Shown here: in pieces, positions 13,201 to 26,174 of the stretch | How the letters are laid out: each line of letters starts with the position of its first letter | Numbering within the stretch: the stretch's first letter is position 1 | DNA from: Entonaema liquescens | Taxonomy: Eukaryota; Ascomycota; Sordariomycetes; Xylariales; Xylariaceae | Reading direction: 5' to 3' | Length of the DNA stretch: 64,000 bases | NCBI GenBank assembly: GCA_902805475.1 | Contig: CADCSX010000003.1 | Span: 3,162,001 to 3,226,000, forward strand | Program-made: the position numbers and the translations under genes | The notes under the pieces: generated by a model | Told to the model about the DNA's origin: nothing | What the model saw: the letters and a program-made list of their open reading frames with translations, nothing else | Database searches by the model: none

Positions 13201-15489
13201 CACTAGCAACAAATATTAGTAGAACTGATGCCAGTTATATCCCTAAACAAATATGGCACACCAAGTTAGAAATGCCTACAAGTTTTAACAAGAGAGTCCA
13301 CCTCCACAACTCATAGGATATAGGACTAGCCAGGTTTAAAGCTAGCTATAAACTAAAGATGGGCGTGTTCCTGGGTTGCTAACAGAATCCAGAGTTCCAT
13401 CAGCCGTAGATTTTCTATAGGTAGTACCTACATAGCGGATGGACTAGGCAATTAACTTCCTGCCATTGCTAAGCAAGTAATACTCTACCAGGTGCCCACC
13501 GCCAAATAAATCATAGCAAATCACTTCATCTTTGTATCTAGTGCATCCCATCAAATACGTATATGCCCATTATTACATCTCTATAATTGATGCCATCAAA
13601 TTTTATATCTCCTATGACGTCTAGAAAAACACATAAAGCTAGATATATATGTCTTTCAACCTATTACTCAGTCTTAACGCTTGGTTTGGTACCACTAACG
13701 ACTAAGTCATTGATACCTCTCCGGTGTAATTCCTCCTAGTGCTGTGCCTACCTAGGTATCTAACAGCCGATGTGCCAATGAATATACAGAAATGTGTATA
13801 TAGGTAGAGTATATAGGTAACTATGGTAGGTGGGCTCAAAAAGCAGCATGAAGAAGTGGCTTGGTTTTGTTCAAGCCCAGTTGGAAGTTAATAAGTAACC
13901 ATATGAGATAGTTATATGTACTATGAACACTCATCCTTTAAGTATGAATATCAATATCAACACGTGCGCCTATTCTAACGGCTAGCTAGGTAGAAATGTT
14001 AAATCCAGGATAGATGCTCCTGCATGAGATATTCAGACACTCATGCTCGACTGCCAGAGTTAGGTTCGAGAAACTTGAATTCAAATTTCATCTCTAAATA
14101 CACTCTTGGTACCTTATTTAATTGCTGCAACAGAGATGAACACGGGATATTTAAAGGATTGGCAAAGAAAGAAGACTGGTAGAGAAAAACACTTGATGGA
14201 ACTTTGGATTTTCTATAATACCAGTTAAGCTATTTCGTGTAGAAACTATTTATTTATCTCTGGTATAACTAATAATAGCAACTATCAAATAGTCGTTAAA
14301 TATCAGCGATTTAACCCAAATGTCTTTCTTCTAGCATTCACTCTGCAACTGAGATAAGCAATGCCAATATGACTATTTAACTCTAGGGTATTTTAACAAT
14401 GAAATATTTAGAATGACCATAACTTGAACGATGTTAACCAAATAGATGGATTACGTGATCTCCTATCAGATGTCACTTCGTATTTACAGGGCATGTTTAT
14501 TTACATACGATGTTATAGCAAGCCTCAGATAAAGTACATGACATCATGACAAGTCTACCAAGAGGCTCCACAAGAGGATTTAATGTCTCTTTAAGCGTGC
14601 GCGATATTCATGCTGAGTATGAGTGCCGAATGAAAGCCGAAGGCGCCGATTACACCTGCGATAATCGACTTCCCCACAAGCTCTGTGGGGAGGGAGGGGG
14701 AAGAGGGGAGCTACTAAGAAGCTAAATTTATTATATTACCGGAATATATTGCGCTACTGGTACACTTGGGTCTAAGCACATAACGTTAAACGTCAGGAAC
14801 CTGAATTGACCCCTGCTGTCAAAAGACAAGTTGAAAGTTACACTAGTTAGAAGTAACTAGTATTGATCATGTAGCTCGCTAAGATGAACATTGGTAAATA
14901 TCAAAATAGAAAGTGATGCGGCTCCTAACTTAGATGTAAGCAGTCTGAACATAACCTTATTGGTGGTGCTCCAATTGATACACTCGAAGAAAAGAAGAGC
15001 AATCAATTGAATAGTTTTCTACATCTCAACGTCCAAATCCTGAGGTGGGGAGATTGTCTATTCAAAACAATTTCGGGCGGGGAAGTTTAAAGCCTCGTGT
15101 TGTACAATCTGATTGTTTGTTCATGACGTCAAGTTGTATTCGGGACACTAGCTCACGTCAGGTTACGCGACGCGTAAAACCCCCTAGAGCTTCCTGGGAT
15201 AGCGGGGGAAGCTAGGGTGGACACTAATTGACCGCCTACTATTTTTGGAAGTGAAAAAAGTGACAGGATCTTATCGAGATCTTATCAAATCTTATCGTCG
15301 CCAAAAAAAAAAGGGTCGGGCAAAAAGTTAGGATTGATAACTTACTAAGTCAATAGTTTTTTTTGGCACATGGTGCTACAATAAACTGCACAGACAGAAC
15401 CAATTGACAAACCCAATTGGAGCAGACTTGATAATCTATTCGCTTTTGAACTCTTGCTATAACCCGTATTTTCAGCCTTTTCTTCAAAA
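7282..15489. other. 8.2-kb gene-poor spacer
   Basis: No open frame here shows a domain, a plausible exon chain or a credible start. The longest candidates (for example two same-frame stretches at 9942-10511) are separated by stops and have no recognisable composition. The DNA carries scattered CCTAGG/GGTACC microsatellite-like clusters and a short GATGGGA-type tandem near 11925-11950. I saw no tRNA. The last 250 bases before 15490 contain the POL5 promoter. Confidence 0.55.
15268..15297 (+). promoter_or_regulatory. Three phased ATCTTATC(G/A) motifs upstream of POL5
   Basis: Copies lie at 15268-15276, 15279-15287 and 15289-15297, so they repeat every 10-11 bases, about one helical turn. They are about 200 bases before the POL5 start. 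The core TTATCG also clusters in the DRN1/UTP20 promoter at 28091-28148. Read on the other strand the motif is CGATAAG, which could bind a GATA factor. It is also one base away from the PAC element of yeast ribosome-biogenesis genes. The factor is not known. Confidence 0.5.
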
Positions 15490-18400
15490 ATGGGTAAAAG
15501 AAAGCGCGGTTCTAATAAAGCTGGCCCCAATGGCAACCAGCCTACGCAGAAGCGCGCAAAGACGGAACAGACTCTATCAAATGGTGTCGAAGCTCCTCAC
15601 CTTGACTTGGAAAAATCAGCTTTTACGGAAACATTGAATGTCGAAGCTAGAAAAAGGGAAGCTAAGGTATACGAATTGCTTGGAAGCGCCGATAGCGACG
15701 AACGAATTGCTGCTGCCGATGCGCTCGTGACCGGGCTTCTGGTCTCCTCGGAAGCCGCACTCGAAAGACATCTCGACAATCGCCTATTCCGTGGTCTTGC
15801 AAGCTCGCGCAATGCCTCACGACTCGGTTTTAGCCTTGTATTGGCGGAAATACTGCACCAGCTGTTCGGACCGAAGAACCTCGCCGAGTCAAAATACCCT
15901 GGTTTAACATTCGACAAGGTGTTAAATATTCTGGTGGAAAAAACAACCCCTAGCGGAAATATTCCCGGGCAAGAGGAGAGAGACTGTTACTTTGGTCGAC
16001 TTTTCGGTTTACAGTGTTTTGTAGAGTCCAAGACCCTTTTCGATGATGAATCGCGATGGTTAAAGGTCCTAGATCTGCTGTTGAAGATGGCCGAGAAAAA
16101 GGTCTGGATGAGATCGCACTGTGGATGGGTCATCGTGGAATCCCTACCCCAGATGGGACAGAACAGAGCAGAAGCAACACTTCAAAAATTGTCTGATATC
16201 GGGCTCGGCAAAACCGCAGAAGGCATTGGAATCTGGATAAAGGCGCGAAGTTGTTATCCTAATCTGAAAACACCCGCAAAGCCGTGGCATGATCCTATGA
16301 GCCCAGGTGTTTCATCCGAAGTGGCTCGAGTGTTGAAAGATAATGTGGCGCAAGATAACGGAGAGGATGCAGCGATCGCGAAAGCAAAACAAGGCGGCTG
16401 GAGCGCCCAATTACATTTTGTCTGGGATCTTATACTCGCGACATTCCTCAGCCAAGTAAAAGACGGAAAACAGGCCACAGACCTACTGAAATTATTCTGG
16501 ACCACCGTCATCGATGGTGAGTACTTTCTACGAGTGAGGTATTAACTATACTAATTAGAATACTAGATGGTCTTTTCTCTAAGAATGCTTCTGACGCTCA
16601 GAAGTTTCGAGGCTTCGTCATCTTCCAGAAGTTTCTTCACGGATTTGCGGCAGGAAACCCCAATTTTGCTAAGGAACTGTTTACTCGGAATTTAATGAAG
16701 TGTCTGATGAATCAAGCTGCTAAGGAGGATCGATACCTTCATCGTGCTGCGTCGAAAAGCCTTCAATCGATCGAGAAAGCTGTGCAGGCATCACCAGAAC
16801 TCCTATTGCCGGTCCTGAACGAGCTGATCGGAAAAACTGGGGCCTACGACTTTGATCAGCGAACCAGCACGAAGACCATTGAGAATCTGCTGCAATGGGC
16901 CACTTCGGATAATGCGAAGAGTGTTCTCAAGCTCCTTCGGGACCCAATTCTCGTGAGCGAGTAAGTTTCTGTGCTACCCTAGAGACAATTCAGTTAGTTA
17001 ACTTACCAGAAGGAATGCTAGCGATGTCGAAAAGCTTAGACAGGTGTATGCGGGTTACGTGTCTAAATTGGCCACCCAAGCAAAGCCTGCGTCCGAACCT
17101 TCAAGCGATAACAAGGGTGCGAATGTCGCCGAACTTGGTGTCAAAGAACTAGCAGCATGTGCGTATTCTGTACAAGCTCAGTTCAAACCAGAACTTTCCG
17201 AGAAATCAAGAGAAACATTCCGTAGATTACTTGCATCTACGATTGGAAAAGTGATGAGACGGCGAGATGATGCTGAATACCTTTGCAATGCGGTTATTTC
17301 CGTCGAACCTACAGCGGTGGACATGGGCGATGACATAAAGGCTGAGCGAGACAGCGCACTAAAAGCCATACGAAAACTGCTCAAAGCAAGCAAAAAGTCA
17401 GATAGCAAGAATGCTGGGGCCTCAGTTGGCCTCGCTCTGCTGTACGCTATTACTGTATTACAACTATACGACGGGGCACCAGATGCTATCGACATTCTTC
17501 AGGATTTAGAGAGATGTTCTGAGAAGATGAAGAGCAAGGAAGGTGGCAGCTCAGAACTTCTGGTAGAAATATTACTTGCATTAGTCTCTCGACAGTCACC
17601 GATGATGCGCCAAATTAGCGAGCAGGTGTTTGAGGCATTCACTTCACAGATCTCCCCCGAAGCTCTTGAGCTTTTAACAGAGCCACTTCTTGCAGAGGAA
17701 AACCAGAAAGGATACCAAGCCTTATTTGAAAATCTCGAGGATGAGGACGTGGAAATGGACGATGCTGAAGGCTCAGGTTCTGACGATGAAGCTGAGGACA
17801 TTGATGAGGATGAAATCTCGGAAATTGGCTCCGATGTTGAATTCCTTACTTTGAATGGTGCCGAGGTAACGGGTGATGACGATGACGAAGATGAGGACGA
17901 AGACGAGGATGAAGAGGATGACCAGCAAGGAGAAGCAGATGCTAAAGAACTTGCGGATCTTGACGACGCTCTTGCAAAGGTCTTAGGTAGCCATCGCTTG
18001 GACAAAGATAAGGAAGCCGAATCATCAGATAACGACTCGGATATGACAGACTCCGAGATGATGGCGCTCGACGACAAGCTCGTCGAGGTCTTCAAGCAGA
18101 GGGCGAAGAACACAGGCAAGAAAAAGGAGAAGAGGGACGCCAAGGAGTCAGTCATCATGTTCAAGCACCGGGTCCTCGACCTCATCACCCTTTACCTCAA
18201 ACACGAGGCCGCCAACCCTCTAGCCTTCACCCTCCTCCTACCACTTCTCGAAGTCGTACACAGCACCACAGCCAAGCCCCTCGCAAACAAGGCTGTCGCG
18301 GCCATCGAAAACTTCTCCAAGGCGTTTAAGAAGGCACGAGCCACGGGCGACAAGCAGCACGACCTCGACGTCACGGCGCAGCTCGCGCTTATGCGCGAGA

Positions 18401-18678
18401 TCCACCAACAGGCAGCTAAGGACTCAGCACACGCCTACGGCCGCGCGGCATCCACAGCTAGTCTACTAGTCGCTTCGAGCCTCGCCGCCGCCGGGGACCA
18501 CGTTGGCGCCGTCAATGCGCTGTACGCGCAGACGTTCACCGAGTGCCAGAAGGGCACGCTCAAGGTACCGGGGTTCCTCTTCACCGACTGGATAAATTGG
18601 GGAATGGGGCATGCGGCAAATGCCCAACAGCAACAACAACAATCTCAACCGCACCAGCAAGAAGGGGGGAAGTCGTGA
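15490..18678 (+). CDS. POL5: POL5 / Myb-binding protein 1A family, three exons
   Basis: Nucleolar protein of the Pol5/MYBBP1A family, needed for rRNA synthesis and large-subunit assembly; despite the old name 'DNA polymerase phi' its essential job is not replication. Exons: 15490-16516, 16567-16960, 17010-18678 (1029 residues, close to 1022 in yeast). Intron 1 is 50 nt (GTGAGT donor). Intron 2 is 49 nt (GTAAGT); two alternative in-frame acceptors a few bases later cannot be excluded. The N-terminus is basic (MGKRKRGSNK), typical of nucleolar targeting. An alpha-helical repeat region follows, including the stretch KVWMRSHCGWVIVESLPQ that marks the family. Around residues 720-800 there is a very acidic tract of Asp/Glu, and the C-terminus ends in a Gln/His-rich tail. 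The promoter carries the TTATCG cluster also seen at UTP20. Confidence 0.95.
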
Positions 18679-20129
18679 GAGAGGATTGTTTACATTACGC
18701 TAGGTCGTCTGGTTAACTAGGCAACTAGATTTGCTTTGGCTCAACGAGTGGATATCTGGGTATTTACATAGTGTAGATAACTAACTGAAAATTACTACCA
18801 AATATAGCATGTACTATTTGTAGAAACCCCTTTTCGCACGCATGAAGCGTAATCTGGGGCGTGGTGATTTCGTGTATTACTGAGAAATGAGATGCGGGAC
18901 TACCTAGGGAACTATGTAAAGGGGGCGGGGCACGGATTGTGGAGGGAGATGCGGAAGGTGGATATAGCGAAGAGAATGAAGAATACAGAGAAAGCCTATC
19001 AACTCCATAATGTGTATGAGAGTGTTTTTTATTATCGCAATTGAGCTATTCGATTTTCCACACCGGTGATTTTCCCAACGTAGGTTCTACTAGTGTTATC
19101 ATTATGGTCCTTATCTCCCCTCCCATAAGAAGATCATGCTTCGTCCCCTGGTCGGGGTCGTAATGTGACGTTCTTCGAGTTATAATAGTTAACTGTTGGT
19201 TTCTACCCGTACGTATGTAAATTGGGACGTTAATAGACACTTTATGCTCCGAGACCAATATCTGTTATCCTCTAATAGTATTCCTTGCACAACTGGTCCC
19301 AGTTGCCTCCCAGTTTGTCGGTCGAGGCCCCTTGGAGTAACAATCTTTTTCGGTCTTTAATATTGTTCTTCGACTCCTTCGCGGTATTTTCATGTCTGCC
19401 TAAATCTTGGTCAGTTCGCTATTCCGAATTAGTGACGACTCAATAACATACCAAGTGACACCCCCACGCCTCTGGAACTCTTCGCAGCATTCCAAAGCGC
19501 AGCACCGGCGACAGCATCATTTGATGATCTCTAATTTTAGTTTTCGATGATAAATATTTGTATCGCCACGTTTAATTGCTACGAGGCTTTGTCGCGGTTT
19601 GTTACTTTCCATCATCTCCTTGTAGTCCGCCACATTGTGCTGGTAATCTCCAACTCTTCACTTAGAGTGTAATATGCACTTGTACCCATAGTCCCTTATA
19701 CTAGGGCTCTGACTTTTCCGTCGTCTGCGCTGCGATGTTTATGTAAAGCCTGCTCGGGTCTTTGTTTGAGCAAGAAGGCGTACGTCGTAGAGTAGAATCA
19801 TCAGCCCCATTCTTAAAGTCTGTGTTATGCATTCGCTGTTACTTAAGTTGCTTGAATTTTGAATATAACGCATGTATGCATGCTATACTGGTTCATATAC
19901 CTACTTGTGGGACTTGTTTGATTGATGATCTTGATGTGACTAGAGTTGTCATGTCCGATTGTGTCATCAAGATCGATGACTCCCATCTTACGAGGTGGTT
20001 GTCACCATCGTTCTCTTCTTCATCGTCGTCGTCTCCGTCTCCGTCTCCGTCTCGCTCTTCATTATCATTTCGTCATTGTCATCTCCATCCGGTATCCACG
20101 CTGGACTGCGTCGGCTATGTCCGATGACG

Positions 20130-21170
20130 TTAGTGTTGATAAAAAACCCTTTATAGCTGTATCGCCGCGCTTAATCGTGGCTAACTACCGTTGTATTTTA
20201 TCGCTCTCCATGATTGTTTGCCAGAATGGTGGCATCTTTCGTTCACCATCTGGATTTTGCGCCAACCAGAGTAAGGCCTATGATTGCAAGGGCTATGGGA
20301 TAACTGAGAAGTCGAGGCAGATGTAATGTGCAAGAGTCGTCTGTAACGGGGCTTGCCTCTCCTTTCCCTCCACTTCCTCATCTCTCTTCATCTCCTTTTC
20401 CGCGGGGGTCCAACCAAGAATATATCTCGTTCTCATCCTTCTTGGGAGGTTATGCTTTATCGATGGCGAAGTATTCGAGCTTTTCGCACTTTTCCTCAAG
20501 CTCTCCAGAAGTATAGCTGACGCTTTATAGACCACCCATGTATTGGGAGGAACGTGCAGTTCCCATAAATAGATACCGCGTTTATGCTAGATCAGCTTGG
20601 TATTGTCGGGTTATTTTTGTAAATATTGATGTTTTAGAAGGAATATTGGTAGTTACGGCCTGGTCCCGAAAAGAGTAATTCGACATGTACTGGTAAAACT
20701 CCAGACCCTTATTTTTTTTCGTCTTTGTAAATCCGCAATAATTTCACCGTTTCTTTTTGTGGTAGATTGATATCCGGCATCTCGTCGGAGCTATATTTGC
20801 CTCCACTTCGGAAGCTCCTGGTGGACAGGAGCATTGCCTTATTGCCCATAGATAGTTTGGTTTCTGAGGGATGCTGATCTGACTTGACTGACGCTGAGTA
20901 GTCGATGACTGGTGTTGTACTGGTAAACTGTGCGTCGTCATAATTTCCATTATAATAGGAAAGGTGATGTTGCCTTGACTACCTTCTCACCATTGCTTCC
21001 CGTTGTGATCTTTGTCGCCCTACGTGTTGCATTGCACCATGGGCTCGTTGAAAATTGCCTGATGGTATTCTTGCTCTTATTTTCTTTTTGGGGCCAGTTC
21101 TTCTTTGCCAAAAGTGTCGTCAGGGTTGGTCTTTGCCGGTTGCTTTGCTGTTTCGCTACCGGCTTGTAAG
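20130..21170 (-). pseudogene. Possible decayed coding sequence of unknown origin
   Basis: Reading one minus-strand frame through 21170-20330 gives peptide-like blocks (for example GSETAKQPAKTNPDDTFGKE, HKKKR followed by a stop and NYCGF, and SGELEEKCEKLEYFAIDKA) interrupted by stops about every 15-60 codons. Several of those stops are TAA, TAG or TGA where CAA, CAG or CGA would suit the context, which would fit C-to-T decay. No domain can be named. A dead transposon gene is one option; chance composition is another. Confidence 0.25.
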
Positions 21171-22366
21171 GCTGTTGTTTGCGATATGCTCATTCCACAA
21201 CTACAATTTGTAACTAATCGCATTGCCATGATCTCAATGCAATATAATAGTACATGCAGTTAAAGGTAGGCTTTAGTAAGGAATATGTAGAAGGTAGGGT
21301 TGTAAGTTTTCTTCGGATGTTGAAGTCTGGATATTATTCTGAATTAATGTTATAGAGAGAAAGAAGAATATGATTTTAGGTTTGTGCGCGAAAATAAATA
21401 GCAGTTTGAAAACTTTTCGTTATTGTGGTGGCAGTTGCGATTCTCTGGGAACTGTTGCCTGCTTGTTGCTACAACTCGTAACTACCTTGCCTAGCAGGTA
21501 CGAACTGTAGTTTACTAGGTACATGTAGGTACCTAGGTAGGTTTTGTATCTAATCAGAATAAAATCACTTATAGGTATCTAATACCTAGGTACCTAGGTG
21601 CCTACAATGCAGGTAAATTGGTTAAGCACTTGTATAGGTGCCAGGCAGGGCAGTTATCAGCTGTGTATGTAGTAGAAGCAACCTTGGAACTCATAACTAC
21701 CAAAGTAGCTTATATGGTTCCGAAACTTATTTATAGCAATCACTTGTGAAGCATGATAAGTACGATGAAGAAGAAGACGTTTATACATAATACATTTGGC
21801 TACCTAGTTAAAGTGAAATTCAAGAATTATAGGTGAGCGAAAGGTATCTAACCTTCAAGGAGGAGAAACATAACCTGATTAGGATGCGACGCCTGCGTGC
21901 CTAAGGCTGCCCTACAATACTTATTTAATTGTATCGTGCCTCAGGTAGTAATAGACAAGTGTAAACTACCTTTTATGATCAGTGCAAGTATAACACCTAT
22001 CGCCTTTAGTGGCAACCTTGTTAGTGCAATTGCAAGATGGACATGAGCAGTTATAGGGCCTTTCTCTGCCATCAACGGGCGGGGAAATGTCGTTGCTAAC
22101 ATCCTTGGTATTAGCCATGTTGTCAGTTATTTTTATTTTCGCTTAAGATGGGATAATAAGTTTCGAGGTAAGTTTCGATATATATCTGTGATGGTGTGCC
22201 AAGTAGCTGCTATGATGCGCGTAAGGATCGGGATAGTGTTGTGATATATACCTAGGTATACCTATCACATAACTAATGATGTTCTGGGGAGCCTAGAACA
22301 TTAAAAGGTTTGAGGGATGCTGTAAGGCTATATATGCGTAGGAACATGAAGCCTGATTCAGGTAGG

Positions 22367-22385
22367 TGACTGGCGAAGCCAGTCA
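22367..22385. repeat. Perfect 8-bp hairpin with a GAA loop
   Basis: TGACTGGC, loop GAA, GCCAGTCA. On the minus strand the loop reads TTC closed by C-G, a stable triloop. It lies in gene-poor DNA, with no T-run after it that would suggest a Pol III terminator. Confidence 0.45.
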
Positions 22386-23396
22386 TTTATGTGACTCCTG
22401 ATCGTGACATCCACGATGAGATTGCATGGAGATACTACGCTGTCACTATATTTCAGAAGTATCAGGACACAGGCTTTTTCATAAGGCATGGTGGTCCTCT
22501 TCTAGTAGAACTTTTACGTATGTAAGGAAAATCATGTTGTACAGGAGATTGATTATATTACAAGGTAATTATATTTGTGATCCGAAAAAAGTAATAAGTA
22601 GTAGTATACCTAGGTGTGATGTTATTAAATAATAGGTACTCATAAAAGCGAAATACAGACTTATTTGTTGTTAAGTAGTATGGGAAATAAGATAAATGTT
22701 CATGCAAGGCTTGTAGTTCACTGTTCGTAGCAATATACAGTCACTAAGAAACAGCGCTATGGGTATATTGACGATGCTATTGACTGTTTTCCTCTACCCA
22801 CACATGACGACTCAAGCTCGATCACGGAAGGTCTAATCATCCTGGGATACATACACTAGGCTGTAGAGAATATTCCAAATGCAGCCTTTAGTATAGATGC
22901 ATATAAACTTATCTCTAGCTGGAGAGCCTTTGTGTAAGGGGTAATGACTCCTGAGATGTCTTAGACTTAGTAGAACAAAACGACGTAATGAGCAACTATA
23001 CTATCATATTTTGCATCCTGCAGACTTGATTGGGGGAAGTAGGAGTGCGCCTCTCGTCCGCTTTGCTTTTATACGCATGCTCTTTCTGCGAGGGCCGGCG
23101 TATCATAAGACGTAGGCGGCGCCACTCGACCCCCACTGCCAGCCCCTGGCTTAGAATTTTCGTGATTAGTATGCCGAAGTGTATACACCGCTTGCGAGAT
23201 CTACAACTATATAGATGAGACATATATCGATATCTATGTATCTATCCGATGGAGGGGAAGGCCGCAGTCTCTTCTTGCTCTGGGCTCTTATGAGTACGAT
23301 ATATCTATCGAACTAACCTCCGAGAGCATTTGAAGCTCTTCGCCGAGCAGATTGCAACCCCCCATATTGGTACCACATATATTTAAATACTGCAAG

Positions 23397-25777
23397 ATGA
23401 ATATAGGGGATCTAATCCCCCAGCTAGCGGGCCTCACCTACAACCCGCCGAGCTCGCTGCCAATTGGCCTGGGAGGGCAGAACTTCACGCATTGCTGCCT
23501 TCGAGCGCTGAACGACTCGCTTCTAGTTCGTTCTGATGGTAATTTATCCTACTCGCCTAATTCATTCGTAGCGTCCGGCGTCTCGATCGAGGAGCTACAG
23601 TCAGCGATCCAGAACAATGAGTTTCCTTGCGGTGCGACCTTCAACGGCGACCTAGGCGGCGCGCCAGTCATCCGCATTCCGTACTACCAGTGCGTGACAC
23701 AGTGTCCGGGATGGGAAATCTCTCACTCGAATGCCATGCAGCAGTGGATTGGTCCGCTGGTGCAGTTTATAGTACCTAGTTTGGCGTTTTGCACCAACGT
23801 TCCACGCACACATAAACTTGCTATCCCGGAGATCGTGTTTAAAGCCCACCCGCGCACACTTATCGGATTCCTGACGTATTGGATCCGGCTGCTAGGTGCG
23901 GTCGTGCTTATGACTCTCGACACGGTGGTCTGGCTCGGGGTCTGCTTCGCGTTCGCGGGTCCTATGTTGCTGAGCGCCGTGTATGAGTATGCGCTCGATC
24001 GTAAGATACTGGAATTCATGGCACCGCCGAATGGAAAACCTCCGACTATGTCCGTGCGATTGAGGGCTCAATTATTACTGTCTATAGTTGTTGGGAATAT
24101 TCGAATGGCCACCCTCGAGAGAGATGAATTGGAAGTTAATAGTCGGTACAACAGTACCGCTTCTAGTGATTTGGAAGCGATCCCGCCCCTTAAAAAGCGT
24201 ACAACAAGCAAATTGGTACATAATAGTGTCTGGAAGAGAGTGATGGTGATGGTAGATGAACACGAGGCGTCTAAGTTGGATAGTCGATATCGAGGAGACG
24301 TTGTATCCTTGCCAACAAAATTTAAGGCACTTCTTAACTCCCAGGCAAGGTAATGTCTCTCCGACTTGAAATGTACGGATAGAGCTGACTTTAGATGTAG
24401 CTTTGGATCAACAGTAGGAGCGCCGGTATTATTCTTCCTTGGCGGTTTTGTTTACACTGTCGTGGACGCCGATAACAATTTGGGAGACAATGATACTGCC
24501 CATGCCCTTGCATTTGGCCTATGTGGGTTTCTAGCTTTCCGGGCATTTGCTCATTATTCATTCGTGCATGCTGATAGTCCGTATCTAGGGTGGATGGTTA
24601 TTCCTTACCTTGCCATAATCGTATGTGTTCACATTTTCAAATCGCTAATACTCTTTTAAGGTATTGAATGTGATGTAGAATGAAGGCTTGAAGTCCATAA
24701 CACAGTCTCGGTAGCGGTCCCCTTGGCATTGCTGACTCTATGCTATAGTCTTGTGCGATGTTAGCATCGAATAGTCCTAGCACACTCGACGGCATCGTGT
24801 ACGACGGTGGGATTGTAGCTCCAATAGACGAATACGAATTGAGTTTCTGGGCGCAATATCTCCAGAAAATTAAGTCGTATAAGGGCATTGGTTTCATCAT
24901 CGAACGGGTTGAAGGCTATAATCCAATTGAAACAGCTTTCGAAGGTAGATTTCGCACAGTAAAGCTATGGAAGCGGGGCCTCAATAAGCGCGAATGGGTT
25001 CAGGAGGCGATCAGCGAGTACAGACTCTCCTCTGAATACCGAAGAGGAGATGGGATATCCCCCGATGAGCTGCGCAAGGCCCTCATGTTGAACTATCTGG
25101 ATTGCTTGTACGTTCTAGTTGGGGCCCTGTTCGCGGTGCTAGTGCCTTGCTGCCTCGCATTCTTGACCTCTTACAATACACCCCAAGCTGGGCTGTCCTG
25201 CCGCAGTCTAACCTATCTTGTCTATGCCATCAGCCAAGTATGCGAGATGGCCTTGTGGACGTGTGCGGCGCGTTTAAGGATACGATACGGCACACAGTGG
25301 TCGGAGACTAACCCCATCGCAAAGAGGATATGCTGGTGGGGACAAGTCTTTGTTGGGTTCTTTTCCATTTTTGCGGCAGTGGGCGGTACTACTATGCAGC
25401 TAGTGGGTGTTTATCGAAGCTGCGCTTGTAAGGTAAGGCTGTAGAAGCAATATCCCGACGAAACTACGATATACGGACATTGCCTTATAAGCTACGCGTT
25501 TGACTAACACCGTAAACAGGTACCGGTGAGGTATTGGCCCAGACTGAGCGATCCGGACGCATACATTGTGCTCAGCGATAACACCGCCGAAGATATAGAG
25601 GCTGCACAACGCTGGTGGACGGTGACTGGGAGTACGGCCGTGGTCGTGGTCGGAATTGTGTGTGCACTTGCGTGGTGGCACCAACGACGTCTACGAAAGA
25701 GATTTCGGGACGAAGCGGATAAGTTGGATATTGGCGATGTACAGAGTGAGCAAACTACACAACACTTAATGAGATAG
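23397..25777 (+). CDS. Orphan multi-pass membrane protein, four exons
   Basis: Exons as I read them: 23397-24349, 24401-24620, 24749-25432, 25520-25777, together 704 residues. Introns 1 and 3 are clear. Intron 2 (24621-24748) is less certain: it is the only join I found that avoids the in-frame TAA after IFKSLILF, and it has a CTGAC branch and TATAG acceptor. An in-frame ATG at 23352 is an alternative start. The N-terminal 120 residues are soluble, with several Cys (HCCLRAL, PCGAT, YYQCVTQCPGW) that could form disulphides. About eight hydrophobic segments follow: two in exon 1 (for example LLGAVVLMTLDTVVWLG), two in exon 2, three in exon 3 and one near the C-terminus (VVVVGIVCALAWW). The tail is basic and cytosolic in style. 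I recognise no family; uncharacterised fungal plasma-membrane-like proteins look like this. Confidence 0.7.
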
Positions 25778-26174
25778 ACTGTAATATCGAAGTGCGGATT
25801 GTTGGCATACCTAAGTAGCTCTTTATTATATAACTATTCTTATTTCCATGTGAAGATCGAGGATATCGTATATAGCTATCTATGATGTAAATCCCCATCA
25901 AACCGTAAAGTCTCCGCGATGCCGTATAAAATATAAGACGGCGCTATGATAACAGGTAATTAAGAGCGTAACTCTGGCCATACGCACTAAATGAGAGACC
26001 TTCTACCGAGATATATACTATAAGTCATCGATATATATCTGTAAGAATCTAATAAGTAGTATAGCTTGTAACTATGCGATGCCTATTTCGGCACTATAGT
26101 GAATACAGTAAAAATTCAAAGTAGGGTATAAACCTTTTGCGAGCCACCAACGCCGATTTTGAAACGCTTATGAG
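25778..26174. other. Short convergent spacer
   Basis: About 400 A/T-rich bases between the ends of two converging genes. It should hold both 3' ends; I see nothing else. Confidence 0.6.

Larger units (their letters stand above)
18679..23396. other. 4.7-kb spacer with repeats and coding-like debris
   Basis: No intact gene. It contains a stretch on the minus strand that looks like decayed coding sequence (20130-21170), dense CCTAGG/GGTACC palindromes near 21490-21610, and a perfect small hairpin at 22367-22385. The last part should hold the promoter of the membrane-protein gene starting near 23397. Confidence 0.5.

Noticed and set aside
17499..18188. Ser-rich minus-strand frame opposite POL5
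   Set aside because: Mirror of the acidic Asp/Glu tract of POL5.
24621..24660. A 40-nt intron ending in TTTTAAG in the orphan membrane gene
   Set aside because: The following frame stops after five codons; the longer intron to 24748 keeps the frame open.
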